A stretch of DNA of 5,735 bases. Origin: a bacterium ADurb.Bin374 (lineage in GTDB: Bacteria; Riflebacteria; Ozemobacteria; Ozemobacterales; Ozemobacteraceae). How positions within the stretch are numbered: position 1 is the stretch's first letter; each line of letters begins with the position of its first letter. The DNA lies in contig MWAR01000470.1 of NCBI GenBank assembly GCA_002068715.1, positions 1-5,735 on the forward strand. Reading direction: 5' to 3'. The notes beneath the pieces were generated by a model. The model was not told the origin of the DNA and did no database searches. It saw only the letters and a program-made list of their open reading frames with translations. Both the position numbers and the translations under genes were made by a program. Below are positions 1-5,735 of this stretch, piece by piece.

Positions 1-1
1 T

Positions 2-1210
2 GACGAAACAAGGAATATATCAGCCATTATAGGATCTGCCGCCGATATCACCCATCTGAAGGAAGTTCAGGAGGCCATCCGTGAGAGCGAGCGGCGGTAT
101 CGCATGATGATCGAGCTTTCCACGGACATCATCTGGATTCTCAATCTCGATTTCCGCCTCATTTATACAAGCACCGCCTGTTTCGGCATGCTGGGTTACA
201 CTCCGGAGGAAATGTACCACCTCACTCCGGGTGAAACACTGGTTCCTGACTCCTTCAACCAGCTTAGAGCCGCCATCAGGGAGTATCTGGCGCGGGAGCC
301 GCTCGGGCACGATGCCGCCGATCCTGTGCGATGCGAGCTGACGTTCCGGAAGAAAGACGGCGGCCTGGTTCGCGGGGAACTCGTTTTCACCGCATACCGG
401 GATGATGCCGGGCATCTTCTGGGAATCTGCGGCGCCACACGCAATATCACTGAGAGAAGAGCCGTCGAGGAAGAAATGAAGCGCACGCAGCGCGAACTCG
501 AGCGGCGCATCGCGGACAGATCCGAAAAGCTTTCCTACATCAACACTCTGTTGAACACCGAGATGGAACGGCGAAAGCAGATGGAGTTTTTCATGCTCCA
601 CAACCCCGAACGCGACCGGGCCTTGATCGGAAGAGAGCTGAACGAGGGACTGTGCCAGGAGCTGGTCGGCATGATGTGTCTCTGTGAGGTGGTCCGGGAG
701 AATCTCCAGGGCCGCGATGCCGTCGCGAACGAGGATATCACGAGCATTCTGGAACTCCTCGCGGATGCCGTCAGACAGGCCCGGGCGATGGCGAAGGGAC
801 TGAACCCCCTTCTGGCCGACCCTCGCAGCCTCGAGTGTTCCCTCGGACTCCTCGCGGAGAAGACGTCGGAGCTTTTCAACGTCAGATGTGCCTTCACCTC
901 TTCCAACGTGGTCGACATCGACAATCCAGACCAGGCTCTGAGCCTGTACCGCATCGCCCAGGAGGCCGTTCACAACGCTGTCCGTCACGGGAAGGCGCGG
1001 AATATCGAGATCACCCTGAACGGCGATGATGGAAACCTGAGACTGACCGTTACCGACGACGGGCGCGGCCGGGCGGACGAACCTGAGAATCAGAAGGGGA
1101 TGGGATTGAAAATCATGTCCTATCGAACGCAGGCCATGTCGGGAATCCTGCGGATCATCGACAGACCGGAGGGCGGCGTGACGGTTGATTGTTCGGCGCC
1201 GAAGCTGTAG
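2..1210 (+). CDS. PAS-domain sensor histidine kinase, HisKA_3/HATPase_c type (5' partial, phosphoacceptor His replaced)
   Basis: The frame is open from base 2 and gives 402 residues; the ATG at 104 is internal, because a PAC-like tail (GSAADITHL, residues 11-19) and linker precede it, so at least one more PAS domain probably lies upstream. Residues about 31-150 form a PAS/PAC unit (ESERRYR start, LGYTPEEM, GATRNITERR end). Residues about 150-205 look like a coiled-coil linker. A dimerisation segment of the NarX/DegS/NreB family follows (RELNEGLCQELVG), then HATPase_c with an N box (QEAVHNAVRHG, Asn325), a G1 box (DDGRG, 352-356) and a G2 box (GMGLKIM, 366-372). Family members autophosphorylate on His in ELHDG and pass phosphate to a NarL-type regulator, which is the next gene. 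Here the His position is Asn214 (codon 641-643, aac). There is no transmembrane segment in the visible part, so cellular location is unknown. Family assignment is secure; kinase activity is doubtful. Confidence 0.93.
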   Translation, partial: DETRNISAIIGSAADITHLKEVQEAIRESERRYRMMIELSTDIIWILNLDFRLIYTSTACFGMLGYTPEEMYHLTPGETLVPDSFNQLRAAIREYLAREPLGHDAADPVRCELTFRKKDGGLVRGELVFTAYRDDAGHLLGICGATRNITERRAVEEEMKRTQRELERRIADRSEKLSYINTLLNTEMERRKQMEFFMLHNPERDRALIGRELNEGLCQELVGMMCLCEVVRENLQGRDAVANEDITSILELLADAVRQARAMAKGLNPLLADPRSLECSLGLLAEKTSELFNVRCAFTSSNVVDIDNPDQALSLYRIAQEAVHNAVRHGKARNIEITLNGDDGNLRLTVTDDGRGRADEPENQKGMGLKIMSYRTQAMSGILRIIDRPEGGVTVDCSAPKL

Positions 1211-1219
1211 AATACCTCG

Positions 1220-1241
1220 CGGCCATTCAGGCCGGTATAAT
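1220..1241 (+). promoter_or_regulatory. Possible -10 element with adjacent inverted repeat upstream of the response regulator
   Basis: The 58-base gap between kinase and regulator holds a perfect TATAAT at 1236-1241. Just before it is a short inverted repeat, CGGCC-N5-GGCCG (1220-1234). No good -35 hexamer is seen at the right distance (TACCTC at 1213-1218), so a standalone sigma-70 promoter is uncertain. The repeat lacks a following T-run and is not a terminator. It could give the regulator its own activator-dependent promoter, or be chance in an AT-rich gap inside an operon. Confidence 0.25.
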
Positions 1242-1255
1242 AAAATTGGATACAT

Positions 1256-1271
1256 AGAGGTATTTACATTG
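1256..1271 (+). promoter_or_regulatory. Ribosome binding site deciding a TTG start
   Basis: AGAGG at 1256-1260 lies 8 bases before the TTG at 1269. This start places the receiver domain 11 residues from the N-terminus (TRVFLVDDH), as is usual for NarL-type regulators. The in-frame ATG at 1185 would add 28 residues unlike any receiver sequence, encoded partly within the end of the kinase gene. Confidence 0.6.
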
Positions 1272-1928
1272 TTTGCAGGGCCTCAACACTCCGGAACCAG
1301 GGTGTTTCTCGTCGATGACCACGGCGTCATGAGGATGGGCCTGCGTCAGCTTCTCGTCAGACGAGGCTTCGAAGTGTCCGGCGAGGCCGAAACGGCCGCC
1401 GACGCCTTGACGCGGATCTCAGCCATACGGCCTGACGTCGCGCTGATCGACCTTTCCCTCGGCCGGGACGACGGGTTGGCGCTCCTGGAACAGCTCAGCT
1501 TCGCCGTTCCCGATGTCAAACTCATCGTATATTCGATGTACGACGACCCGTTGTATGTCAGAAAAGCCGTGGCTGCCGGGGCGAAGGGCTACGTCACCAA
1601 GGACGACGCCTCGACCCATCTGATCGACGCAATCAAGAGCGTTGTGGCGGGGAAACGCTTCTACAGCGAATCGATCGCCGACAAACTCGTCGAAACGATC
1701 GTCGAGAAGATCGAGCCCGGCGAGCAGGTCGCCCTCTCGAAACGGGAACAGGACATTTTCTGCTTGCTCGGCGAGGGGTATTCCATCCGGGAGATCGCCG
1801 ACAAGCTCTCCCTGAGTCACAAAACGGTCGAAACCCACTGCGGGAACCTGAAGCTGAAGCTTGGGGTCAAAACGATGCGTGAGCTGTCGCGGAAAGCGAT
1901 CCGGCAGAGCAACAACACGCATCGCTGA
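1269..1928 (+). CDS. NarL/FixJ-family two-component response regulator (LuxR-type HTH)
   Basis: From the TTG start this is 219 residues, the normal length for NarL/FixJ regulators. The N-terminal receiver domain (about 10-125) has the acidic pair Asp16/Asp17 (LVDDH), the phosphoacceptor Asp61 (DVALIDLSLG), the switch Ser89 (IVYSMYDD) and the conserved Lys111 (KGYVTKDD), so it looks phosphorylation-competent. A linker leads to a GerE/LuxR helix-turn-helix (about 156-213): LSKREQDIF, then GYSIREIADKLSLSHKTVETH, then LKLKLGV. It should bind DNA as a dimer once phosphorylated. The kinase ends 58 bases upstream and is the expected partner, although that kinase lacks its phosphoacceptor His, so phosphate might come from another kinase. 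Its targets are not shown by the sequence. The start is the least certain part; an ATG at 1185 is the alternative. Confidence 0.93.
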   Translation: MFAGPQHSGTRVFLVDDHGVMRMGLRQLLVRRGFEVSGEAETAADALTRISAIRPDVALIDLSLGRDDGLALLEQLSFAVPDVKLIVYSMYDDPLYVRKAVAAGAKGYVTKDDASTHLIDAIKSVVAGKRFYSESIADKLVETIVEKIEPGEQVALSKREQDIFCLLGEGYSIREIADKLSLSHKTVETHCGNLKLKLGVKTMRELSRKAIRQSNNTHR

Positions 1929-2015
1929 ACGGCGCCGCGAGCGAATCTATAGAATCGGGTATTTCCCTGATGCAAAATCAGGATATTGCCCGATTATGCT
2001 CCGGAAAGCGATCCG
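1890..2015 (+). repeat. 14-bp direct repeat with internal dyad, two copies
   Basis: CGGAAAGCGATCCG occurs exactly at 1890-1903, inside the 3' end of the response-regulator gene, and at 2002-2015 in the intergenic region, 112 bases apart. Each copy has dyad ends, CGGA-N6-TCCG, a form compatible with binding by a dimeric regulator. In the first copy the bases encode RKAIR. A regulatory site is possible but so is chance or a fragment of a local duplication. Confidence 0.4.
1953..1995 (+). other. Interrupted hairpin downstream of the response regulator
   Basis: Two 19-base arms (1953-1971 and 1977-1995) pair around the loop GCAAA. The outer part is AATCGGG/CCCGATT plus a G-U and an A-U pair. A small internal loop follows, with mismatches around 1962-1965. 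The inner helix is CCTGAT/ATCAGG. No T-run follows, so it is not an intrinsic terminator. It could stabilise the 3' end of the two-component mRNA or act as a protein-binding dyad. Confidence 0.5.
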
Positions 2016-2025
2016 CTATGATGAA

Positions 2026-2066
2026 GATGGAAGCAGGGGTAGGCATCGCCTGTTCCTGTTTCCATT
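2026..2066 (+). ncRNA. Candidate structured RNA: 19-bp hairpin with G-U pairs
   Basis: Bases 2026-2044 pair without interruption with 2048-2066 around a three-base loop (ATC). Of 19 pairs, 14 are Watson-Crick and 5 are G-U (2026-2066, 2033-2059, 2038-2054, 2039-2053, 2040-2052). G-U pairs exist only in RNA read from this strand; on the other strand they become A-C mismatches, so a + strand transcript is favoured. A strong terminator starts 22 bases later. A TATGAT at 2017-2022 could serve as a -10 for a short RNA of roughly 90 bases starting at the hairpin, but no convincing -35 is present. Alternatives are a 3' UTR element of the upstream operon or part of an attenuator before the cyclase gene. 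I recognise no known RNA family. Confidence 0.45.
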
Positions 2067-2087
2067 AGGAGCTTCATAATTATTCTC

Positions 2088-2116
2088 CCCCCCTCCCTGA
2101 GGGGGGAATTTGTTTT
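2088..2116 (+). terminator. Strong Rho-independent terminator
   Basis: CCCCCCTC (2088-2095) pairs with GAGGGGGG (2099-2106) around a three-base loop. The T-rich tail AATTTGTTTT follows directly at 2107-2116. The T-run is on the + strand only, so it ends transcription coming from the two-component genes or from a small RNA starting near 2028. It separates that unit from the cyclase operon. Confidence 0.88.
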
Positions 2117-2135
2117 CTCGGAGCCCGGATACGGC

Positions 2136-2141
2136 TATACT
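2136..2141 (+). promoter_or_regulatory. Possible -10 element for the cyclase operon
   Basis: TATACT at 2136-2141 matches five of six bases of the sigma-70 -10 consensus. It lies between the terminator and the GTG start, where a new promoter is expected. The -35 is poor: TTTTCT at 17 bases spacing or TTGTTT at 20 bases. An activator or another sigma factor may be needed. Confidence 0.35.
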
Positions 2142-2173
2142 GCTCCCCTGACCGGATTTTCCAATTTCAGACC

Positions 2174-2190
2174 AGGGAGCGTCACGCGTG
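2174..2190 (+). promoter_or_regulatory. Ribosome binding site deciding a GTG start
   Basis: AGGGAG at 2174-2179 lies 8 bases before the GTG at 2188. This supports GTG as the start of the cyclase gene and leaves a short, positively charged cytoplasmic tail before the first membrane segment. Confidence 0.65.
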
Positions 2191-5130
2191 CACACCTTGC
2201 CGGCCGGCGGACAGCCTGCGCCGGGAACCCGAAGCCGGCCTGCCGGAAGCACCCGGTGGGAGCTGATCGGCCCTCTGTTCCTCTGCCTGGGAATAGCCCT
2301 CCTGGCTCGCCTCTACGGCTGGCAGCAGGACCGGCTCGCCGCGATGAGCGCCGAGAACCACTGGCGTCAGGAGGCCCGGGCCGAGATCGAGAGGTTTCGC
2401 GGCGGCTGGACCTACGCGCTTCAGGTCGAGTCGGCGATGGACCGCCTCCGCAGGAGCGTCGGGGCGATGCTGAAAGCGCGTTCCGAGGTTTCGGGAGAGA
2501 CGTTCGCGAGGCTGTTCCGGTCGGCCGTGCCGGTCTCGCACCGGCCCGAAGGGACGCTGGTCTTCGCTTTTCGAGTCGATCCGGCGGGCAACCATGAAAC
2601 CATGAGGGGACCGGGGCTGGAATCGGCCATGGGCCGGCTTGTCGGAAACGTCCTTGTCGCCGCCCTGTCGCCGGACGCCGTTTCATCCGCGCGCCGCCCG
2701 TCGCTCGACCGGCAGGCGTCGGGGCTGTTCGGGGAACTGGTCAGCCTGGACGTTCTCGCGAGATTGCGGCGGGGAAGGCTGACGGGGTCCCGGTGGCGGG
2801 GTGGGGATTACCTGATGGTCTGGAACGCCGCCGAAACCGCGCATGGCACGGTGCTCTGGCTGGCCCTGTTCCCCCGAAAAGCGGCGACCGCCTCAAAACC
2901 CGTCGAGCTTGCCCTGAAGAAAGGGGCCGCCCGGTGCCGGGGCCGGATGTGGCCTGTGCTCGTTCCCCTGATCCCGGAAAGCGGCCAGGTGCGGACGCGC
3001 GTCGCCTCGGGAACGGTTCCGCCGGCCGCCCTCCGGCGCTTGCACACGGCAATCGCGGAATGCGGAAGCCGGAACAGGATCGCCTCTGCCGGCTCGATCG
3101 GAAAGACGATTTCCGGGCTCTGGGTGATGCGCGACATCATCTCGACGACCCTTCCGTACGAACTCTGGATGATCGGCTTCGTGCCCGCGCAGGCTCGCGG
3201 GGAGGCGCTCCCCCCCTGGGAACGGGGGTTGTATGCCGCCCTTTTCGGAGGCTTTCTGCTCTTTGCGGCGCGGCGGGCAATGAACCCGGGGCAGAGCGAC
3301 CTGTCCCTGCGCGTCTGGTTCGCGGGATACGTTGCGCTTGCTGGCGTTGTCCCCCTTGGCATCGTCTGGGTGCTCGCCTCATGGTGGATAACGGCCAACG
3401 CCGAGCGGCGCGCCGGCGAGATGGAACGGATGGCCGAGGACCGCCTGGTGCGCCTTGACCTGATGAGCATTCGCGAGGTCGACCGATTCGCCGAGACCTG
3501 CGGAAAGGCCATCGAGAATCCTTCGCTCCTGAAGCGCCTGGTCGGGGCCCCCGCCGGCGCTGCCGGTCAGGCGGCGGTCGACCGCGAACTCGCCGGCCTG
3601 CGCGCCGCGGGGCTTCCCGCGGAATACATGCACGTGTTCAGGCCCGGTCGGGACTCGTTCATGTCGACCGCGCCGGGGGCGAACGACCGGCCGAACCGCG
3701 GCCTGTTCCAACTGCAGAGCGGCATGCTCAACATGACCTTCATCTTCGGCGACCCTAAGCATACCGAAGAGTATACAAAGTCCATCCAGGGGCGTGCCCG
3801 GCTGTCGTTCGAGGCGTTCAAAGCCGTGTTCACCGATGTCTTCGGCCGTTACTACTATGACGTCCGCCGTCGGGGTCACCTGTTCCGCGGCTCGGACGAG
3901 CCGCTCTTCATGACGTACGACCTCATCTCGTCCCCGGACCGGTTCCTGCTCGGCGTGGTGTTCGCGACGCGCGCCCGCGAGCATTTCGCCTCCCTGCTCG
4001 GCGACGAGATCGCGCGTTGGCGTGTGATGCTGCCCGGCGTCCGGGTCGCCTGGGGGCGGATGATGCCCGGCGGCTTCGAACCGTCCGGCGACACAGCCAG
4101 AATCCTGTCGCCCGATCTGACGCGCACCCTGAACGACGCCGCCCGCGCCGGAACGATGCGAATCTCCCGGAGCGGCGAGCGGATATCGATCGCCCGGCCC
4201 TGCGATCGGATGCCCGGCTTCATCGCCGGCATGGAATTCTCGACGGCCGGCATCCGCCGCGAGGCGGCGCGGAACATCCTCCTGCTCGAAAATATATTGT
4301 CAATTATTGTATCTATCCTCTTCCTGATCGGCCTGGGTGTCGGGCGGCACCTGCTCCAACCGCTTTCGAGGCTGGAGGCCGGGTTGCGGCGGGCCGCGTC
4401 CGGCGACCTCGACACGCGCGTCGGTCTCGAACGACCCGACGAGATCGGCGAGGTGACGAACGCGTTCGACCGTATGATCGACGGCCTGCGCGAGCGCCGC
4501 GAACTGGGACGGTTCGTCTCCGCCACGCTCGACCAGGACGTAGCGCAGGAGCGGGAGACCGCGGTGGGCCCACGCGAGGTCGAGGGGGCGGTCCTGGTGT
4601 CGGATCTGCGGAGCTTCACCACGATCTCCGAAACGAAACCCGTCGATGACGTCGTCGGGATGCTGAACGCCCACCTCGAGGCGATGGCCGGCGCGATCCA
4701 CGCCGCCGGCGGCAAGATCGACAGGTTCATCGGCGACGCCGTGATCGCCGCATTTTATGGGGAATCACCGGCCGAAAACGCCCGCCGGGCGCTGAGCGCC
4801 GCCGTCGCGATGCGTCGGGCCCACGAGCGGCGGCTTGCCGAACGGCGCGCCGGCGGCGCCTTCGAATATGGCATGGGCGTCGGCATCGACGCCGGAAAAC
4901 TGCTCGTCGGCTCGTTCGGCACGTCGGAGCGCATGGAGCGCGCCGTGCTCGGGCCGCCGCGCGAGTTCGCCGAATGCCTCGAGGCCGATTCCAAGAAGGG
5001 CAGGCACACGACGATCGTCCTCTCGCCCGAGATGATCAGGCTGCTCGGCGGTTCGACGGCCGGATTCGAAAAAGTTCCGGGCAGCAACGGCTGGGAACTC
5101 GTCGAACTGCCTCCGGAGGCCGGCGCATGA
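2188..5130 (+). CDS. Dual-sensor membrane protein with HAMP and degenerate class III adenylate/guanylate cyclase domain
   Basis: 980 residues. Predicted membrane segments by eye are about 26-44, 347-362, 378-402 and 698-722. They give a cytoplasmic N-terminus, two extracytoplasmic regions of roughly 300 residues each (45-346 and 403-697) and a cytoplasmic C-terminus. HAMP (about 718-770, LQPLSRLEAGLRRAASGDLDT, then DEIGEVTNAFDRMI) links to a class III cyclase domain (about 795-975). Such domains make cAMP or cGMP from ATP or GTP as dimers. The metal-binding Asp806 (VSDLRSFT) and Asp850 (FIGDAV) are present with the usual 44-residue spacing. The substrate Lys is Arg846, the Asp/Thr purine position is Ala919, the transition-state Asn is Glu926 and the Arg is Cys930 (in LGPPREFAECLE). 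A homodimer is therefore unlikely to be a normal cyclase. The two sensor regions look like a tandem duplication and match no Cache or CHASE pattern I recognise. The next gene overlaps by four bases. Confidence 0.9.
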   Translation: MHTLPAGGQPAPGTRSRPAGSTRWELIGPLFLCLGIALLARLYGWQQDRLAAMSAENHWRQEARAEIERFRGGWTYALQVESAMDRLRRSVGAMLKARSEVSGETFARLFRSAVPVSHRPEGTLVFAFRVDPAGNHETMRGPGLESAMGRLVGNVLVAALSPDAVSSARRPSLDRQASGLFGELVSLDVLARLRRGRLTGSRWRGGDYLMVWNAAETAHGTVLWLALFPRKAATASKPVELALKKGAARCRGRMWPVLVPLIPESGQVRTRVASGTVPPAALRRLHTAIAECGSRNRIASAGSIGKTISGLWVMRDIISTTLPYELWMIGFVPAQARGEALPPWERGLYAALFGGFLLFAARRAMNPGQSDLSLRVWFAGYVALAGVVPLGIVWVLASWWITANAERRAGEMERMAEDRLVRLDLMSIREVDRFAETCGKAIENPSLLKRLVGAPAGAAGQAAVDRELAGLRAAGLPAEYMHVFRPGRDSFMSTAPGANDRPNRGLFQLQSGMLNMTFIFGDPKHTEEYTKSIQGRARLSFEAFKAVFTDVFGRYYYDVRRRGHLFRGSDEPLFMTYDLISSPDRFLLGVVFATRAREHFASLLGDEIARWRVMLPGVRVAWGRMMPGGFEPSGDTARILSPDLTRTLNDAARAGTMRISRSGERISIARPCDRMPGFIAGMEFSTAGIRREAARNILLLENILSIIVSILFLIGLGVGRHLLQPLSRLEAGLRRAASGDLDTRVGLERPDEIGEVTNAFDRMIDGLRERRELGRFVSATLDQDVAQERETAVGPREVEGAVLVSDLRSFTTISETKPVDDVVGMLNAHLEAMAGAIHAAGGKIDRFIGDAVIAAFYGESPAENARRALSAAVAMRRAHERRLAERRAGGAFEYGMGVGIDAGKLLVGSFGTSERMERAVLGPPREFAECLEADSKKGRHTTIVLSPEMIRLLGGSTAGFEKVPGSNGWELVELPPEAGA
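5115..5130 (+). promoter_or_regulatory. Ribosome binding site and ATGA overlap coupling two genes
   Basis: GGAGG at 5115-5119 lies 7 bases before the ATG at 5127. That ATG overlaps the TGA of the cyclase gene as ATGA (5127-5130). The arrangement is typical of translational coupling and implies the two membrane proteins are made together. Confidence 0.75.
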
Positions 5131-5735
5131 AAACCTCGCGGTGGCTGACGGTTTTCTGGATGCTCGTTCTCTTCATGCCGTTCCTCGTGCTCGGTATCGG
5201 GCGGAGCGAGCGGCTCACCCTGAAGCTCGCGGCCGACCGCTCCGCTGCCCGGGCATGGGCGCGCGAACTCACCCTCGAAGCCCAGTCCTGCGCGCTTCCG
5301 AAGGATGGCATCGCCATGCTCTTCCGCCAGTTCCAGGACCGTGCCGACCTCATTCTGGAACGGCCCGGTTCAGGCGTCGAGGCGAAACGCCAAAACCTGG
5401 TGCGGCTGTATGCGAACCTCGTCAGGCCCTGGCTTCCCGACCATGCCCTCGCCTTGAGAAGCCATCTCGCGAGCGCATCTGACGGACTTCGGATCGACGT
5501 GACGCATGGCCGGCGCTTTCCGCCCGGGTTTTCCGATGTGTTTCTCGGCGCAACATGGATTGATTCCAAAGCCCCCGTTCGTTCCGGGATGGAGGCCGGC
5601 CTTTCCCGTCTGCTCGGGTCCCCGGTCAACCTCGATGCGCAGGGCTGGACCAAAAACGGCAAGCTGCAAACGTTTCCCGGCACCGAGGGGATCAATGGCT
5701 TCTACTGGCGGGCCGGGCTGAACTGCAGGCTCGTA
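5127..5735 (+). CDS. Membrane-anchored sensor protein, N-terminal part (3' partial)
   Basis: The frame stays open for 203 codons to the right edge with no stop, so the C-terminus and any output domain are missing. Residues about 6-25 (WLTVFWMLVLFMPFLVLGIG) form a membrane anchor after a short Lys/Arg-bearing start. Residues 26-203 look extracytoplasmic, beginning with a helical stretch (LKLAADRSAARAWARELTLEAQ). Several stretches resemble the first sensor region of the upstream cyclase in the same order: SGMEAGLSRLLG (153-164) against PGLESAMGRLVG (142-153), and FYWRAGLNCRLV (192-203) against YLMVWNAAETAHGTV (208-222). I infer a paralogous sensor module by eye only. Coupling to the cyclase gene suggests a shared pathway, possibly as its dimer partner. 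I do not recognise a named family. Confidence 0.8.
   Translation, partial: MKTSRWLTVFWMLVLFMPFLVLGIGRSERLTLKLAADRSAARAWARELTLEAQSCALPKDGIAMLFRQFQDRADLILERPGSGVEAKRQNLVRLYANLVRPWLPDHALALRSHLASASDGLRIDVTHGRRFPPGFSDVFLGATWIDSKAPVRSGMEAGLSRLLGSPVNLDAQGWTKNGKLQTFPGTEGINGFYWRAGLNCRLV

Noticed and set aside
104..1210. ATG at 104 as the true kinase start
   Set aside because: The frame is open to the left edge and encodes a PAC-like tail and the standard linker into the PAS domain, so the start lies outside the window.
1220..1234. Terminator between kinase and response regulator
   Set aside because: The stem is only five pairs and no T-run follows, so transcription probably continues into the regulator gene.
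20..1255. Long antisense open frame (411 codons) opposite the kinase
   Set aside because: The + strand frame has clear PAS and ATPase motifs. The antisense product shows no recognisable domain, and long antisense frames are common in GC-rich DNA.
1185..1268. ATG at 1185 as start of the response regulator
   Set aside because: It would overlap the kinase end by 26 bases and add 28 residues unlike a receiver domain. The TTG at 1269 has a well-spaced AGAGG.
1996..2079. Small open frame of 27 codons between the operons
   Set aside because: It has no ribosome binding site, overlaps the structured hairpin, and shows no recognisable peptide features.
1953..2187. Known riboswitch (for example cyclic-di-GMP GEMM) ahead of the cyclase
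   Set aside because: The GCAAA loop recalled GEMM, but the conserved core sequences and three-way arrangement are absent.
3379..4730. Antisense open frames of 201 and 284 codons opposite the cyclase, and + frame shadows such as 2793-3458 and 4017-4649
   Set aside because: They overlap a well-supported 980-residue gene, are rich in Arg/Pro/Ala low-complexity sequence, and have no convincing domain or start context.

Overview
The window is a GC-rich bacterial segment with every supported gene on the + strand. The genes are signalling genes: a two-component pair, then an operon of large membrane sensors. NarL/FixJ-type regulators, HAMP domains and class III nucleotidyl cyclases occur in many phyla, so I cannot name the organism. 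No mobile element, tRNA, rRNA or CRISPR array is visible.

Layout. (1) 2-1210: 3' part of a PAS-domain histidine kinase of the NarX/DegS/NreB (HisKA_3 + HATPase_c) type, open at the left edge. (2) 1269-1928: its likely partner, a NarL/FixJ response regulator, best started at a TTG. (3) 1929-2187: a structured intergenic region with an interrupted hairpin, a 19-bp hairpin with G-U pairs, a strong intrinsic terminator, then a possible promoter. (4) 2188-5130: a 980-residue membrane protein with two extracytoplasmic sensor regions, four membrane segments, HAMP and a C-terminal class III cyclase domain. (5) 5127-5735: the 5' part of another membrane protein, overlapping gene 4 by ATGA and running off the right edge. 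Its N-terminal region looks related to the first sensor of gene 4.

The main points of interest are missing catalytic residues and RNA structure. The kinase has Asn where the phosphoacceptor His should be, yet keeps its ATP-binding boxes. The cyclase keeps both metal-binding Asp residues but lacks the usual purine-specifying Lys and Asp/Thr and the transition-state Asn and Arg. That is the pattern of the C1 half of a heterodimeric mammalian adenylyl cyclase. The translationally coupled neighbour could be the complementary partner, but its C-terminus lies outside the window. The two sensor regions of the cyclase, and the start of the neighbour, look like copies of one module I do not recognise. 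The RNA-like hairpin plus terminator between the operons may be a small RNA, a 3' UTR element or an attenuator.
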